Source of the DNA: Priestia abyssalis
Lineage (GTDB): Bacteria > Bacillota > Bacilli > Bacillales > Bacillaceae_H
Assembly (NCBI RefSeq): GCF_002019595.1
Contig: NZ_KV917369.1
Location: 4,418,624-4,482,623, forward strand
Direction of reading: 5' to 3'
DNA: 64,000 nt
Shown here: in pieces, positions 56,340-64,000 of the stretch
Layout of the letters: every line of letters starts with the position of its first letter
How positions within the stretch are numbered: the first letter of the stretch is position 1
Translations under genes and position numbers: made by a program
The notes under the pieces: generated by a model
What the model saw: only the letters and a program-made list of their open reading frames with translations
Database searches by the model: none
Told to the model about the DNA's origin: nothing

Positions 56340-57686
56340 CTATACTTGTTCGTAAATTTGCTCTGCATTTTGGAGCTTTTCGACTTTTTCTTCATAACCA
56401 TTTTCAGCGTTGATAAAAATGCGGTATGTGTCATTGTTAATCATACCTAAAAACTCGTAACACAATACTTCCTCTTTTAAATCATTTGTCACAATCGCAA
56501 GGCGATTTTCCATGATTTTCACTTTAGGATTGATTTTACTTCTGGCGTCTTCTTCCGACAAAACCGGTTCAGGTATTTTACGCAATTTATGCGCCATCAA
56601 AAAATCACGAGCTGAAAAACCTAGCACTTTTCCATCTTCCAGGGATATTTTCATTTTAACCGAATCCGGGTAGATACGAACTCCATCTTGTGTTCCTACG
56701 AATGTAAAAACCCCTGTGTTATCATACTGAGCACTTTCGTACAGTTCCAAACTTTCAAATTGGTGTTTCTTAAGAAAATTCTGTGCTTTTAACGTCGCTT
56801 CATTCAAACTGATATTTTGTTTCGTTACTTCTTTATTTTGGATTACCCATATTGGATAACCGCCCTTTTTCGTAATATCCATATAAGTTTCTTGCTTTTC
56901 TCCCGGACTCTTTATCGTTAAACTATAAAAGCCGTAATCTGATCCTTCTCCACTCTCTGTCACGCGAACATCTTCATTTCCTTTTAAACTTAGAAATGAA
57001 CGAGCTACTTCTTTCGCTACGGTTTCGTTAATTTCTCTGCCTTTCAACTGCGAGAAATTACGATTTTGTTTTTCAACACTTGTAAAAGTTGGCCCAAAAT
57101 CTGTTTCCGCGTAGCTTTCGACATTCTTCTCTACCGTTTTAAAACCATCAATAATCGTATTATCGGCTTGTTTTTCATTTGTGGCTAGCGCCAATTCCAC
57201 ATCCATCCAGCGCAAGTTGTTTTCAATGACTAAATGCTGGACTTTTCTCAATTCATTTTGGATATCGCCTGACTTTTTATACAATGACTTTAACGTATCA
57301 TACTCCTGATCCGTCAACGGCTCTTTACTCAAATCTCGAATAGCTGTACGATAGCTGAAATTTCCCATATTCGCTAAGAACTCTTCCGTTTTATTGAATG
57401 GAAGCAATGTTAAAGGCAGTTGGCCGACATTGCTGTGTGCTTCTGACGTAAGTCTCCATACTTCAGCAAGGGCGGGAGACAGCTGGTCACGAGAATTCAT
57501 GGCGAGCGTCGTCCCGATTTTGTCATTCAATAAATCCATCTCATACGCTAAATCATGGAAAGCTCGCTGATAATTGTTTTCCGCATGCTGGAGAACCGCG
57601 TTTTTTTCCTGGTGCTCTTGATATCCCCAGTATCCTGCTCCTATTCCTGCTACTGCTAAAACAGCAATTAAGATTGTTCGCAACAT
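56340..57686 (-). CDS. ypeB: YpeB, germination protein (SleB partner)
   Basis: YpeB stabilises and localises the cortex-lytic enzyme SleB in spores. The 448-residue protein has an N-terminal membrane helix (ILIAVLAVAGIGAGYWGYQE), a long helical region, and C-terminal PepSY-type domains (VAKEVARSFLSLKGNEDVRV, NEATLKAQNFLKKHQFESLE, EEDARSKINPKVKIMENRLA). It follows sleB by 22 bases, the conserved sleB-ypeB operon. Confidence 0.95.
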   Translation of the reverse strand: MLRTILIAVLAVAGIGAGYWGYQEHQEKNAVLQHAENNYQRAFHDLAYEMDLLNDKIGTTLAMNSRDQLSPALAEVWRLTSEAHSNVGQLPLTLLPFNKTEEFLANMGNFSYRTAIRDLSKEPLTDQEYDTLKSLYKKSGDIQNELRKVQHLVIENNLRWMDVELALATNEKQADNTIIDGFKTVEKNVESYAETDFGPTFTSVEKQNRNFSQLKGREINETVAKEVARSFLSLKGNEDVRVTESGEGSDYGFYSLTIKSPGEKQETYMDITKKGGYPIWVIQNKEVTKQNISLNEATLKAQNFLKKHQFESLELYESAQYDNTGVFTFVGTQDGVRIYPDSVKMKISLEDGKVLGFSARDFLMAHKLRKIPEPVLSEEDARSKINPKVKIMENRLAIVTNDLKEEVLCYEFLGMINNDTYRIFINAENGYEEKVEKLQNAEQIYEQV

Positions 57687-57708
57687 TCGTTTTCACCCCT
57701 CTTTGTAT

Positions 57709-58623
57709 TTATTTACAGAAAATATGTTTTCCAATTTGTTTAATCTGCGGTCTTGACCAAATCCACGCACTTGTCGCTGTATCAGGATTGAAATAGTATA
57801 AAGCATGCCCTGTTGGATCCCACCCGTTCAAGGCATCTAATACAGCTTTTTTCGATGTTTCATTTGGAGTCAGCCAAATTTGCCCGTCTGCTACCGCCGT
57901 AAAGGCAGCAGGCTCAAAGATGACTCCGGCTACAGTATTGGGAAACGATGCACTATTCACACGGTTAATAATCACCGCAGCAACCGCCACTTGGCCGATA
58001 TAAGGTTCACCTCGCGCCTCTCCGTGAACAGCATTTGCCATCAGTTGCAAATCATTTTGAGAGTATCCGTTCGGCACATTGACAGCCGTCGGCTTTTTCG
58101 GTGCTTCCGCCTTTTTGTCGCTTGCTTGTGGAGCTGTTTTTTTAGCTGGCGGCGGTGCGGCCGGTGCCTTTGCCCCTTGATCCGTTTTGGCGGTTGTCCC
58201 TTGCTTAGGAGTCGGTTTAGTCTGCTTGTCCAGTGGGGTTCCGCCGTAATGAGTAAATTTGTTTCCTTGATTGATTTGCTTTTTTACATATTGCTCATTA
58301 TATTTCGTTTTGGCAACAAGCTTTTTTTTCATGTCTTCTCCGACGAGCCCATCAATATCCAATCCAAATTCATATTGAAAATTTCGGACGGCCCAGTACG
58401 TGCTCCATCCAAACACACCGTCAATCTTTCCATTATAGAAGCCGATGTATTGGAGCCGGGACTGCAATTCAATGACATCATCTCCTACCGCGCCATGTTG
58501 AATCACTTGATTGGAAAAAGCTTGAGCATGATGCTTCTCCTCTAGAGTAGAAAAGAAACAAACAAAGCCTATAACAAAGCTGCATAGTACATAGAGACAT
58601 TTTTGTCCTTTAAACCATCGCAT
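57709..58623 (-). CDS. sleB: SleB, spore cortex-lytic enzyme
   Basis: SleB is a lytic transglycosylase that degrades spore cortex during germination. The 304-residue protein has a signal segment (VLCSFVIGFVCFFSTLEEKH), a peptidoglycan-binding domain (about residues 43-110; DDVIELQSRLQYIGFYNGKI), a Pro/Lys/Ala-rich linker (about 130-185) and the catalytic SleB/Hydrolase_2 domain (LMANAVHGEARGEPYIGQVA with the catalytic Glu). GGGGG precedes the ATG. Confidence 0.96.
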   Translation of the reverse strand: MRWFKGQKCLYVLCSFVIGFVCFFSTLEEKHHAQAFSNQVIQHGAVGDDVIELQSRLQYIGFYNGKIDGVFGWSTYWAVRNFQYEFGLDIDGLVGEDMKKKLVAKTKYNEQYVKKQINQGNKFTHYGGTPLDKQTKPTPKQGTTAKTDQGAKAPAAPPPAKKTAPQASDKKAEAPKKPTAVNVPNGYSQNDLQLMANAVHGEARGEPYIGQVAVAAVIINRVNSASFPNTVAGVIFEPAAFTAVADGQIWLTPNETSKKAVLDALNGWDPTGHALYYFNPDTATSAWIWSRPQIKQIGKHIFCK

Positions 58624-58694
58624 ATAATAAACCCCCTATACTATTCGTCATTATGATAAGAGTATTTTTTGTAAAGGCTGTTATTTTATACAAT

Positions 58695-58801
58695 GTCAGT
58701 GAAAGAAATGGAGGGTTTTCCTCTATTTCTTTCACTGACTCGGAATCGGGCACCCGATTATATACATAAAACCAAGATTTTTTCTGTGCCCCATCCCGAG
58801 T
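58695..58801 (+). repeat. Double-hairpin element upstream of sleB
   Basis: Hairpin 1: GTCAGTGAAAGAAATGGAGG (58695-58714) pairs with 58720-58739, one mismatch, 5-base loop. Hairpin 2: ACTCGGAATCGGGCA (58738) pairs with TGCCCCATCCCGAGT (to 58801), 13 of 15 pairs, 34-base loop. The layout equals family A but the sequence does not. Confidence 0.7.
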
Positions 58802-58822
58802 TAACAAATAAAACTAAAAATA

Positions 58823-58862
58823 AAAAGGCTGATCCGAAAGCATACTTTCGAATCAGCCTTTT
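58823..58862. terminator. Terminator after prsW
   Basis: AAAAGGCTGATCCGAAAG pairs with CTTTCGAATCAGCCTTTT (one mismatch), four-base loop, with T runs on both strands. Confidence 0.82.
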
Positions 58863-58899
58863 AACAAGGAGAAAGGAGATATTTTTCCTAACTCATGCA

Positions 58900-59547
58900 T
58901 TATATGATGATTTTTTTCGCCTTTTTTACTTTCCGTAACCCAAGCCACCATAGGTAGACCATGAAAGGGACCATTAAAAACGTCCAATGGTCCGTCTTAA
59001 TTAAAATATAATCATATACACCGTGTAAAAGGAACGGAACGGTCAGGGAATACAAAATCCATTTCTTTTTCTCATTTCCACTTGAAAATTTTCCTTTTCC
59101 CAAGTAATAGCCCATGATTACACCGAAGAGAGCATGACTTGAGACAGGGAGAACAGCCCTTCCAAAAGCCGTATGCAAACCGTTGGCAAACAAGTAAAAG
59201 ATATTTTCGAGCGTAGCAAATCCGAGCGATACAGCCGCTCCATATACAATCCCATCATAGTGTTCATCAAATTCCATATGCGTGTAGACAGCAAAAAACA
59301 AAACAAACCATTTAAAGAACTCTTCCAGTAGACTGGACGCGAAAAACGCCTGCGCAAACGGAGACGTCCATACCTTCTCTTCTGTTAATACATATTGGAT
59401 AAACATAATCGGAAGCACGAGCATCGCACCGAAAATGAATGTTTTTAATACCATGGATATAGGTTCTGTCTCATATTCATCTTTTAAATAAAAATAACTC
59501 AGCAGCGCAAGACTGGGGGCGATTCCCGCAGAAATGATTGCCAGCAT
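58900..59547 (-). CDS. prsW: PrsW, site-1 protease of anti-sigma factor RsiW
   Basis: A 215-residue polytopic membrane protease. In B. subtilis PrsW (YpdC) starts the cleavage of RsiW that frees sigma-W. The signature motifs are present: [15 protein letters not shown] (EExxK), [27 protein letters not shown] and LLHGVYDYI. Eight or so membrane helices are predicted. Confidence 0.94.
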   Translation of the reverse strand: MLAIISAGIAPSLALLSYFYLKDEYETEPISMVLKTFIFGAMLVLPIMFIQYVLTEEKVWTSPFAQAFFASSLLEEFFKWFVLFFAVYTHMEFDEHYDGIVYGAAVSLGFATLENIFYLFANGLHTAFGRAVLPVSSHALFGVIMGYYLGKGKFSSGNEKKKWILYSLTVPFLLHGVYDYILIKTDHWTFLMVPFMVYLWWLGLRKVKKAKKIII

Positions 59548-59657
59548 AATCGCGCCTCATTTCCTTTGTTTTTTTCTAATCGTATCATGTTATTGTTGTA
59601 TAAATCTATATAAATAATTGCACCCTATTGAATATTTCATAATGACGGAGGGAATTT

Positions 59658-60629
59658 ATGAAAACAGTTTATCTATTTCATACAGGCGGCACCATTTCAA
59701 TGAAAGAAGACGAGAAAACAGGTGCAGTGCAGCCGGATTCTACTAACCCTTTGATTTCTAAGCCTCTTCAGCTGAATCGAATGGTCAATGTCATTGCTGA
59801 GCAGGTTTTCCACCTTCCATCGCCCCATATGACACAAAACGAAATGTTGATTTTGATGAACACAATCAACGAAAAAATAAACGAGGTTCCCATTGATGGG
59901 GTCGTAATTACACATGGCACAGATACATTGGAGGAAACCGCGTATTTTCTGGATTTAACGATTAATACGGATATCCCTATCGTTTTAACGGGAGCCATGC
60001 GTTCAAGTAATGAAATTGGTTCGGACGGTCCATATAACTTAATATCTGCCTTGAAAGTGGCCTCAAGTGAAGATGCAAAAGGAAAAGGTGTTCTCGTTGT
60101 AATGAACGATGAAATCCATACCGCCGAAAACGTGACGAAAACACATACAAGTAATGTCGCAACCTTTCAAAGTCCCCAATATGGGCCGATCGGACTCGTC
60201 ACTAAACGAGGCGTTTTCTTCCATCATACGCCAACTGTTCGTGACAACTACCCGATTCAGCAGCTTTCAAAACAGGTCATGCTTTTAAAAGCGTATGCTG
60301 GAATGGATGAACATATATTCAACGCTTTGGACAAAATGCCGCTTAATGGTCTTGTTATTGAAGCATTGGGCCAAGGAAATCTTCCTCCCAAAACAGTGCC
60401 TGCTCTTCAAAAATTGATTTACAAAGGGATTCCAATCGTACTTGTTTCTCGCTGCTTCAACGGCATTGTCCAAGATGTATATGGATATGAAGGAGGAGGA
60501 AAGCAATTAAAAGAATTGGGTGTCATTTTCTCCAATGGCTTAAATGGCCCGAAGGCGCGATTAAAACTGTTAGTGGCATTGGAAGTAACGACTGATTATA
60601 ACCAATTACAGGAAATGTTTGCACGCTAG
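59658..60629 (+). CDS. ansA: L-asparaginase type I
   Basis: Hydrolyses asparagine to aspartate and ammonia. The 323-residue protein has both threonine active-site motifs, YLFHTGGTISMKED and VITHGTDTLEETAYFLDLTI, and lacks a signal peptide, so it is cytoplasmic. GGAGG precedes the ATG. The usual partner ansB (aspartase) is not adjacent. One of the few plus-strand genes. Confidence 0.94.
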   Translation: MKTVYLFHTGGTISMKEDEKTGAVQPDSTNPLISKPLQLNRMVNVIAEQVFHLPSPHMTQNEMLILMNTINEKINEVPIDGVVITHGTDTLEETAYFLDLTINTDIPIVLTGAMRSSNEIGSDGPYNLISALKVASSEDAKGKGVLVVMNDEIHTAENVTKTHTSNVATFQSPQYGPIGLVTKRGVFFHHTPTVRDNYPIQQLSKQVMLLKAYAGMDEHIFNALDKMPLNGLVIEALGQGNLPPKTVPALQKLIYKGIPIVLVSRCFNGIVQDVYGYEGGGKQLKELGVIFSNGLNGPKARLKLLVALEVTTDYNQLQEMFAR

Positions 60630-60660
60630 AAAGACCCTCTCCTGAGTGAGGGGGTCTTTC
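60629..60660. terminator. Bidirectional terminator between ansA and ypdA
   Basis: GAAAGACCCTCT pairs with AGGGGGTCTTTC (one mismatch) directly after the ansA stop codon. Confidence 0.82.
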
Positions 60661-60667
60661 GCCCGCA

Positions 60668-61642
60668 TTATGGATGATTTATTAAAGACTGGATTCTTTT
60701 AGCAATCATATCACCGTGAAAACGGCCGTTTTCGATAAAAATTTCATTGGCATTATTCCCCGCCGCGATGACTCCGGCAATAAAAATGCCGTCCACATTC
60801 GTTTCCATCGTTTCAATATTATAAAGCGGCCTTCCAGTTTCTTCGTCAATCCCAATGCCCACTTTTCGGAGAAACTGATGATCGGGATGATAACCTGTCA
60901 TGGCAAAGACAAAATCGTTTTGAATCGTTTTTTCTTCCCCATTTTTTGTATAGGTTACCGCATGCTCTGTAATTTCTTTTACTGTTGACGCAAACTCCAT
61001 AGTGATAACGCCCGTCCGTACAAGAGCTTCAAATTCTGGTAAAATCCACGGTTTAATACTCGCTGAATACTCGGTTCCACGATATAGCACCGTTACTCGC
61101 GCTCCAGCCTTGACAAGTTCCAGTGCCGCATCGACACTGGAATTCTTTCCGCCGATCACCACAACATCTTTATCAAAATAAGGATGGGCTTCCTTAAAAT
61201 AATGAGAAACTTTCGACAGATCTTCTCCCGGAACATTCATATAATTAGGATGATCATAATATCCTGTCGCAATAATCACAAAGGTTGCTTTGTACTGTCC
61301 CTTAGATGTATGGATTTCAAACAGTCCATCATCCTTTTTTTCGACCTTGTTCACTTTCTCAAACGCATGGACACGCAGTTTTTTTCGTTTTGCTACTTCG
61401 CGGTAGTACGATAACGCTTGATTCCTTACAGGTTTTCTATTTTCTGTAATGAACGCCACGTCTCCAATTTCCAATTTTTCGCTCGTACTAAAAAAGGTTT
61501 GATGAGTCGGATAATGATAAATAGCATTTACGATATTTCCCTTTTCAATCACAAGAGCCTCTATTCCAATATTTTTCAAGGCAATGGCGGCGGCCAATCC
61601 ACAAGGTCCTCCGCCTACGATAATCACTTGTTCTTCTGTCAT
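60668..61642 (-). CDS. ypdA: YpdA/Bdr, bacillithiol disulfide reductase
   Basis: A 324-residue FAD and NADPH-dependent protein of the thioredoxin reductase-like family that reduces oxidised bacillithiol. It has VIIVGGGPCGLAAAIALKNI (FAD loop with the conserved Cys), VVVIGGKNSSVDAALELVKA (NADPH loop) and GIFIAGVIAAGNNANEIFIE. No CxxC pair, as expected. It functionally complements bshC at the other end of the window. Confidence 0.94.
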   Translation of the reverse strand: MTEEQVIIVGGGPCGLAAAIALKNIGIEALVIEKGNIVNAIYHYPTHQTFFSTSEKLEIGDVAFITENRKPVRNQALSYYREVAKRKKLRVHAFEKVNKVEKKDDGLFEIHTSKGQYKATFVIIATGYYDHPNYMNVPGEDLSKVSHYFKEAHPYFDKDVVVIGGKNSSVDAALELVKAGARVTVLYRGTEYSASIKPWILPEFEALVRTGVITMEFASTVKEITEHAVTYTKNGEEKTIQNDFVFAMTGYHPDHQFLRKVGIGIDEETGRPLYNIETMETNVDGIFIAGVIAAGNNANEIFIENGRFHGDMIAKRIQSLINHP

Positions 61643-61892
61643 TAATTATGTCACTCCTTTAAAACGAACAACACGCTTTCCTTACTATCATAACACTTTA
61701 TTACACTCCGATACGGAATAAAATGTCATGAAGAACAAAGCAATATAACTACTGATGTATTATAACGTATGAAAAAAATATGTAAGTTAATTTATTTAAA
61801 GAGAAAAGCGGTTCTGACAACGACTATTTTGCGCCAATGTCCCCAAAATACTAAACATCAGCATTATTATTAAACAGAATCCTTAAATAAAA

Positions 61893-62004
61893 AAGGAGGA
61901 TAACCGAAAAGGGCAAAACACAGCCCTTTTCGGTTATCCTCCTGAAAGGTCCCGTCATGAAACCCCTGTAAAACAAAGGGATTATGTGACGGGACCTTTC
62001 AGTA
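61893..62004 (+). repeat. Family A double-hairpin repeat, copy 7
   Basis: Hairpin 1: GGAGGATAACCGAAAAGGGC (61895-61914) with its perfect complement at 61923-61942. Hairpin 2: CTGAAAGGTCCCGTCA (61942-61957) with TGACGGGACCTTTCAG (61987-62002), perfect, 29-base loop. On the minus strand hairpin 1 is followed by TTTTTTATTT, a good terminator for gudB. The rest of the gap 61643-61892 holds no gene I recognise. Confidence 0.9.
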
Positions 62005-62066
62005 AAAATCAGTTTTTGTAATTTATCAGAGACTTATAGAACAGCCCCTTTACATTATGTTAACGA

Positions 62067-63347
62067 TTAGATCCAGCCTCTGAATCTGGATGCTTCCGCC
62101 ATTTTACGAACCCCTACCATGTAAGCGGACAATCGCATATCCACTTTACGCGTTTGGGCCGTTTCATAAATATTGTTAAAAGATTTAACCATCACTTTTT
62201 CCAATTTTTCTTCCACTTCTTCTTCCGTCCAGTAATAACCTTGGTTATTTTGCACCCACTCGAAATAAGAAACCGTTACGCCGCCGGCACTTGCAAGCAC
62301 ATCCGGCACAAGTAAAATGCCGCGCTCGGTTAAAATTTGTGTCGCCTCCAATGTTGTAGGACCATTGGCCGCTTCGACAACAATGCTTGCACGAATGTTA
62401 TGGGCATTTTCTTCGGTAATTTGATTTTCGATGGCAGCAGGTACTAAAATGTCACAATCCAGTTCCAATAACTCTTTATTAGAGATAGTGTTATTGAATA
62501 ATTTTGTAACCGTACCAAAGCTGTCACGGCGATCCAGCAGATAGTCGATATCTAAACCATTCGGATCATATAGTGCACCGTAGGCATCCGAAATTCCAAC
62601 TACTTTCGCTCCTGCATCATGCATAAATTTAGCTAAGAAGCTGCCTGCGTTCCCGAAGCCTTGAACAACCACTCTTGCGCCTTCAAGCTCGATGCCTCTT
62701 TTTTTAGCTGCTTCACGAATACAAATCGTTACCCCTTTGGCTGTAGCTGTTTCCCTGCCATGCGATCCGCCTAATACAAGCGGCTTTCCTGTAATGAATC
62801 CAGGTGAATTAAATTCATCAATATGGCTATATTCATCCATCATCCACGCCATAATTTGAGAATTCGTAAACACATCCGGCGCCGGAATGTCTTTTGTAGG
62901 CCCAACGATTTGGCTGATGGCCCTTACATATCCACGGCTCAAGCGTTCTAACTCACCAAATGACATATTGCGCGGGTCACATATGATTCCGCCTTTCCCC
63001 CCGCCGTACGGTAAATCAACAATGCCGCATTTCAAACTCATCCATATTGAAAGCGCTTTAACCTCACGTTCTGTTACGTTAGGATGAAAGCGGATGCCAC
63101 CTTTTGTCGGTCCGACCGCGTCGTTGTGCTGCGCTCTGAATCCGGTAAAAATTTTGACAGCTCCATCGTCCATCCGAACAGGGATTTTTACCGTCATCAT
63201 GCGAATCGGCTCTTTTAATAACTCATAGACTTCCTCTGGATAGCCCAATTTTTCTAACGCTCTATGTATAACGGTTTGTGTTGCTTTTAAAACATCGTGC
63301 TTTTCTTCATGTGTGTTTTGCTGATTTTGATTGTTGTCGGCTACCAT
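62067..63347 (-). CDS. gudB: NAD-specific glutamate dehydrogenase
   Basis: A 426-residue catabolic glutamate dehydrogenase, most like B. subtilis GudB and in the gudB position next to ypdA. It has [20 protein letters not shown] with the catalytic lysine, [20 protein letters not shown], and the NAD-binding [20 protein letters not shown]. There is no sign of the 9-bp duplication that inactivates gudB in laboratory B. subtilis. Start ATG at 63347 follows AGGAGG. Confidence 0.95.
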   Translation of the reverse strand: MVADNNQNQQNTHEEKHDVLKATQTVIHRALEKLGYPEEVYELLKEPIRMMTVKIPVRMDDGAVKIFTGFRAQHNDAVGPTKGGIRFHPNVTEREVKALSIWMSLKCGIVDLPYGGGKGGIICDPRNMSFGELERLSRGYVRAISQIVGPTKDIPAPDVFTNSQIMAWMMDEYSHIDEFNSPGFITGKPLVLGGSHGRETATAKGVTICIREAAKKRGIELEGARVVVQGFGNAGSFLAKFMHDAGAKVVGISDAYGALYDPNGLDIDYLLDRRDSFGTVTKLFNNTISNKELLELDCDILVPAAIENQITEENAHNIRASIVVEAANGPTTLEATQILTERGILLVPDVLASAGGVTVSYFEWVQNNQGYYWTEEEVEEKLEKVMVKSFNNIYETAQTRKVDMRLSAYMVGVRKMAEASRFRGWI

Positions 63348-63600
63348 CTGTGAACCTCCTAAAATCGTTCAATTAATATGGTGAATGGTGCTTCTTTCAT
63401 GACATAGTATACACCTTTCCATAATTTATGCAAAGGAAAAATTTCAGTTTTACTCTCTTCCCCTGAAGTTTTTGAAATCGTTTACCAAAAGAGGGAGCCA
63501 GTTCGTATATATGACTGTACTCTTCCCTGTTCATTTCATTATATTCACAGGACAATTTGCACAAGAGGTCCGCATTTCACAACAGCCTTGAATAAAAGAA

Positions 63601-63712
63601 AAGAGGATGACCAAAAAGGTATAAAAAAACACCTTTTTGGTCATCCTCCCGAAAGGACCTGTTCTAAAATCCAGAAAAATCAAAGGATTGAGTGAGCAGG
63701 CCCCCTTTATAA
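63601..63712 (+). repeat. Family A double-hairpin repeat, copy 8
   Basis: Hairpin 1: GAGGATGACCAAAAAGGT (63603-63620) with its perfect complement at 63631-63648. Hairpin 2 is weaker: AAAGGACCTGTTC with GAGCAGGCCCCCTTT. It lies after the MecB-like gene; minus-strand reading of hairpin 1 is followed by TTTTCTTTTATT. Confidence 0.85.
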
Positions 63713-63761
63713 AACATCCTTTTTATGATTTATTTGAGACTGATGGTACGACCTCTAATTT

Positions 63762-64000
63762 TCAAAGTGGAAATGTTTGTCTAATAAATGACAAAGCGTT
63801 AGACTCCATCAACAACTTGCCGTATTCGTGTACACGGTATTTCGTTATGGTCGCAGGGCTCCCATATTCTGCGAGCAGCGCAATGAGGTCTTCCATATTT
63901 TCAAAGTCATCCATACCGCCATCAATTAATAAGTAAAAGCGATGATTGAAGGAATACAAAGAACCTCCGCTCACGCTTAGCGGGGAAAGTCGATGAGCCA
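63762..64000 (-). CDS. MecA/MecB family adaptor protein, C-terminal part
   Basis: An open minus-strand frame reaching the right edge, so the N-terminal part is outside the window. Visible residues read AHRLSPLSVSGGSLYSFNHR, FYLLIDGGMDDFENMEDLIA, LLAEYGSPATITKYRVHEYG, ending LSFIRQTFPL. The SGGSLYSFNHRFYL and LLAEYGSPATITKYRVHEYG patterns are typical of the C-terminal domain of MecA/YpbH adaptors that deliver substrates to ClpC. Next to gudB the expected B. subtilis gene is mecB (ypbH). A GTG at 63974 inside the frame is not the true start. Confidence 0.82.
   Translation of the reverse strand, partial: AHRLSPLSVSGGSLYSFNHRFYLLIDGGMDDFENMEDLIALLAEYGSPATITKYRVHEYGKLLMESNALSFIRQTFPL

Noticed and set aside
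62067..63347. gudB inactivated by tandem duplication as in laboratory B. subtilis
   Set aside because: The region around the active site reads cleanly with no 9-bp direct duplication.
63762..63974. Complete 70-codon gene starting at GTG 63974
   Set aside because: The frame stays open to the window edge and the residues upstream continue the MecA-like pattern, so it is a truncated larger gene.

Overview
The window is chromosomal DNA of a spore-forming Bacillaceae bacterium: low to moderate GC, AGGAGG-type ribosome binding sites, frequent TTG and GTG starts, and sporulation or germination genes (spoIVA, rsfA, ylbJ, ypeB, sleB, prsW). Protein content and gene order follow Bacillus subtilis closely but not exactly, so it is a Bacillus relative rather than B. 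subtilis itself. Almost every gene lies on the minus strand. I see no rRNA or tRNA gene, prophage, IS transposase or CRISPR array.

Region 1 (1-19.5 kb) corresponds to the rsmH-bshC-ylb block: rsmH (cut by the left edge), bshC, a DUF3397 gene, panE, a three-gene biotin-dependent acyl-CoA carboxylase operon with a likely CcpA site, ylbP, rsfA, a crotonase-fold gene, rpmF-ylbN, tmcAL, ylbL, ylbK, ylbJ, coaD, rsmD, a DUF7147-like gene between inverted repeats, ylbG, ylbF, a lipoprotein gene, ylbE and ylbD. mraZ is not in its usual place. At 19.5 kb the map jumps from ylbD straight to ypjA, genes far apart in B. subtilis, which marks a rearrangement breakpoint.

Region 2 (19.5-47 kb) runs ypjA, qcrCBA (menaquinol:cytochrome c reductase), ypiF, ypiB, ypiA, then the aromatic supraoperon read as aroC-aroB-trpEDCFBA-hisC-tyrA-aroA. 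A TRAP-type trp leader precedes trpE, and the TRAP gene mtrB lies 8 kb away beside folE. aroH is missing. cheR is broken by one frameshift at an A7 run that is also a canonical -1 slippery heptamer. ndk, hepT, menG, hepS, mtrB, folE, hbs and spoIVA follow.

Region 3 (46-64 kb) holds yphF, yphE, gpsA, der, yphA, a tiny ypzI gene, fni, ypfD, a plsC-type acyltransferase, cmk, ypfB, ypfA (PilZ), ypeB-sleB, prsW, ansA, ypdA, gudB and the 3' part of a MecA/MecB adaptor gene.

The most unusual content is intergenic. At least four families of structured repeats occur, nearly always beside stop codons: (A) eight copies of a double hairpin whose stem sequences differ while pairing is kept in most copies; (B) seven pieces of a second hairpin element, one of which supplies the last codons of menG; (C) an inverted pair flanking the DUF7147-like gene; (D) a 204-bp MITE-like element just upstream of the ypiA ribosome binding site. 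Two near-loopless palindromes with T-run-first, A-run-last polarity cannot be ordinary terminators.
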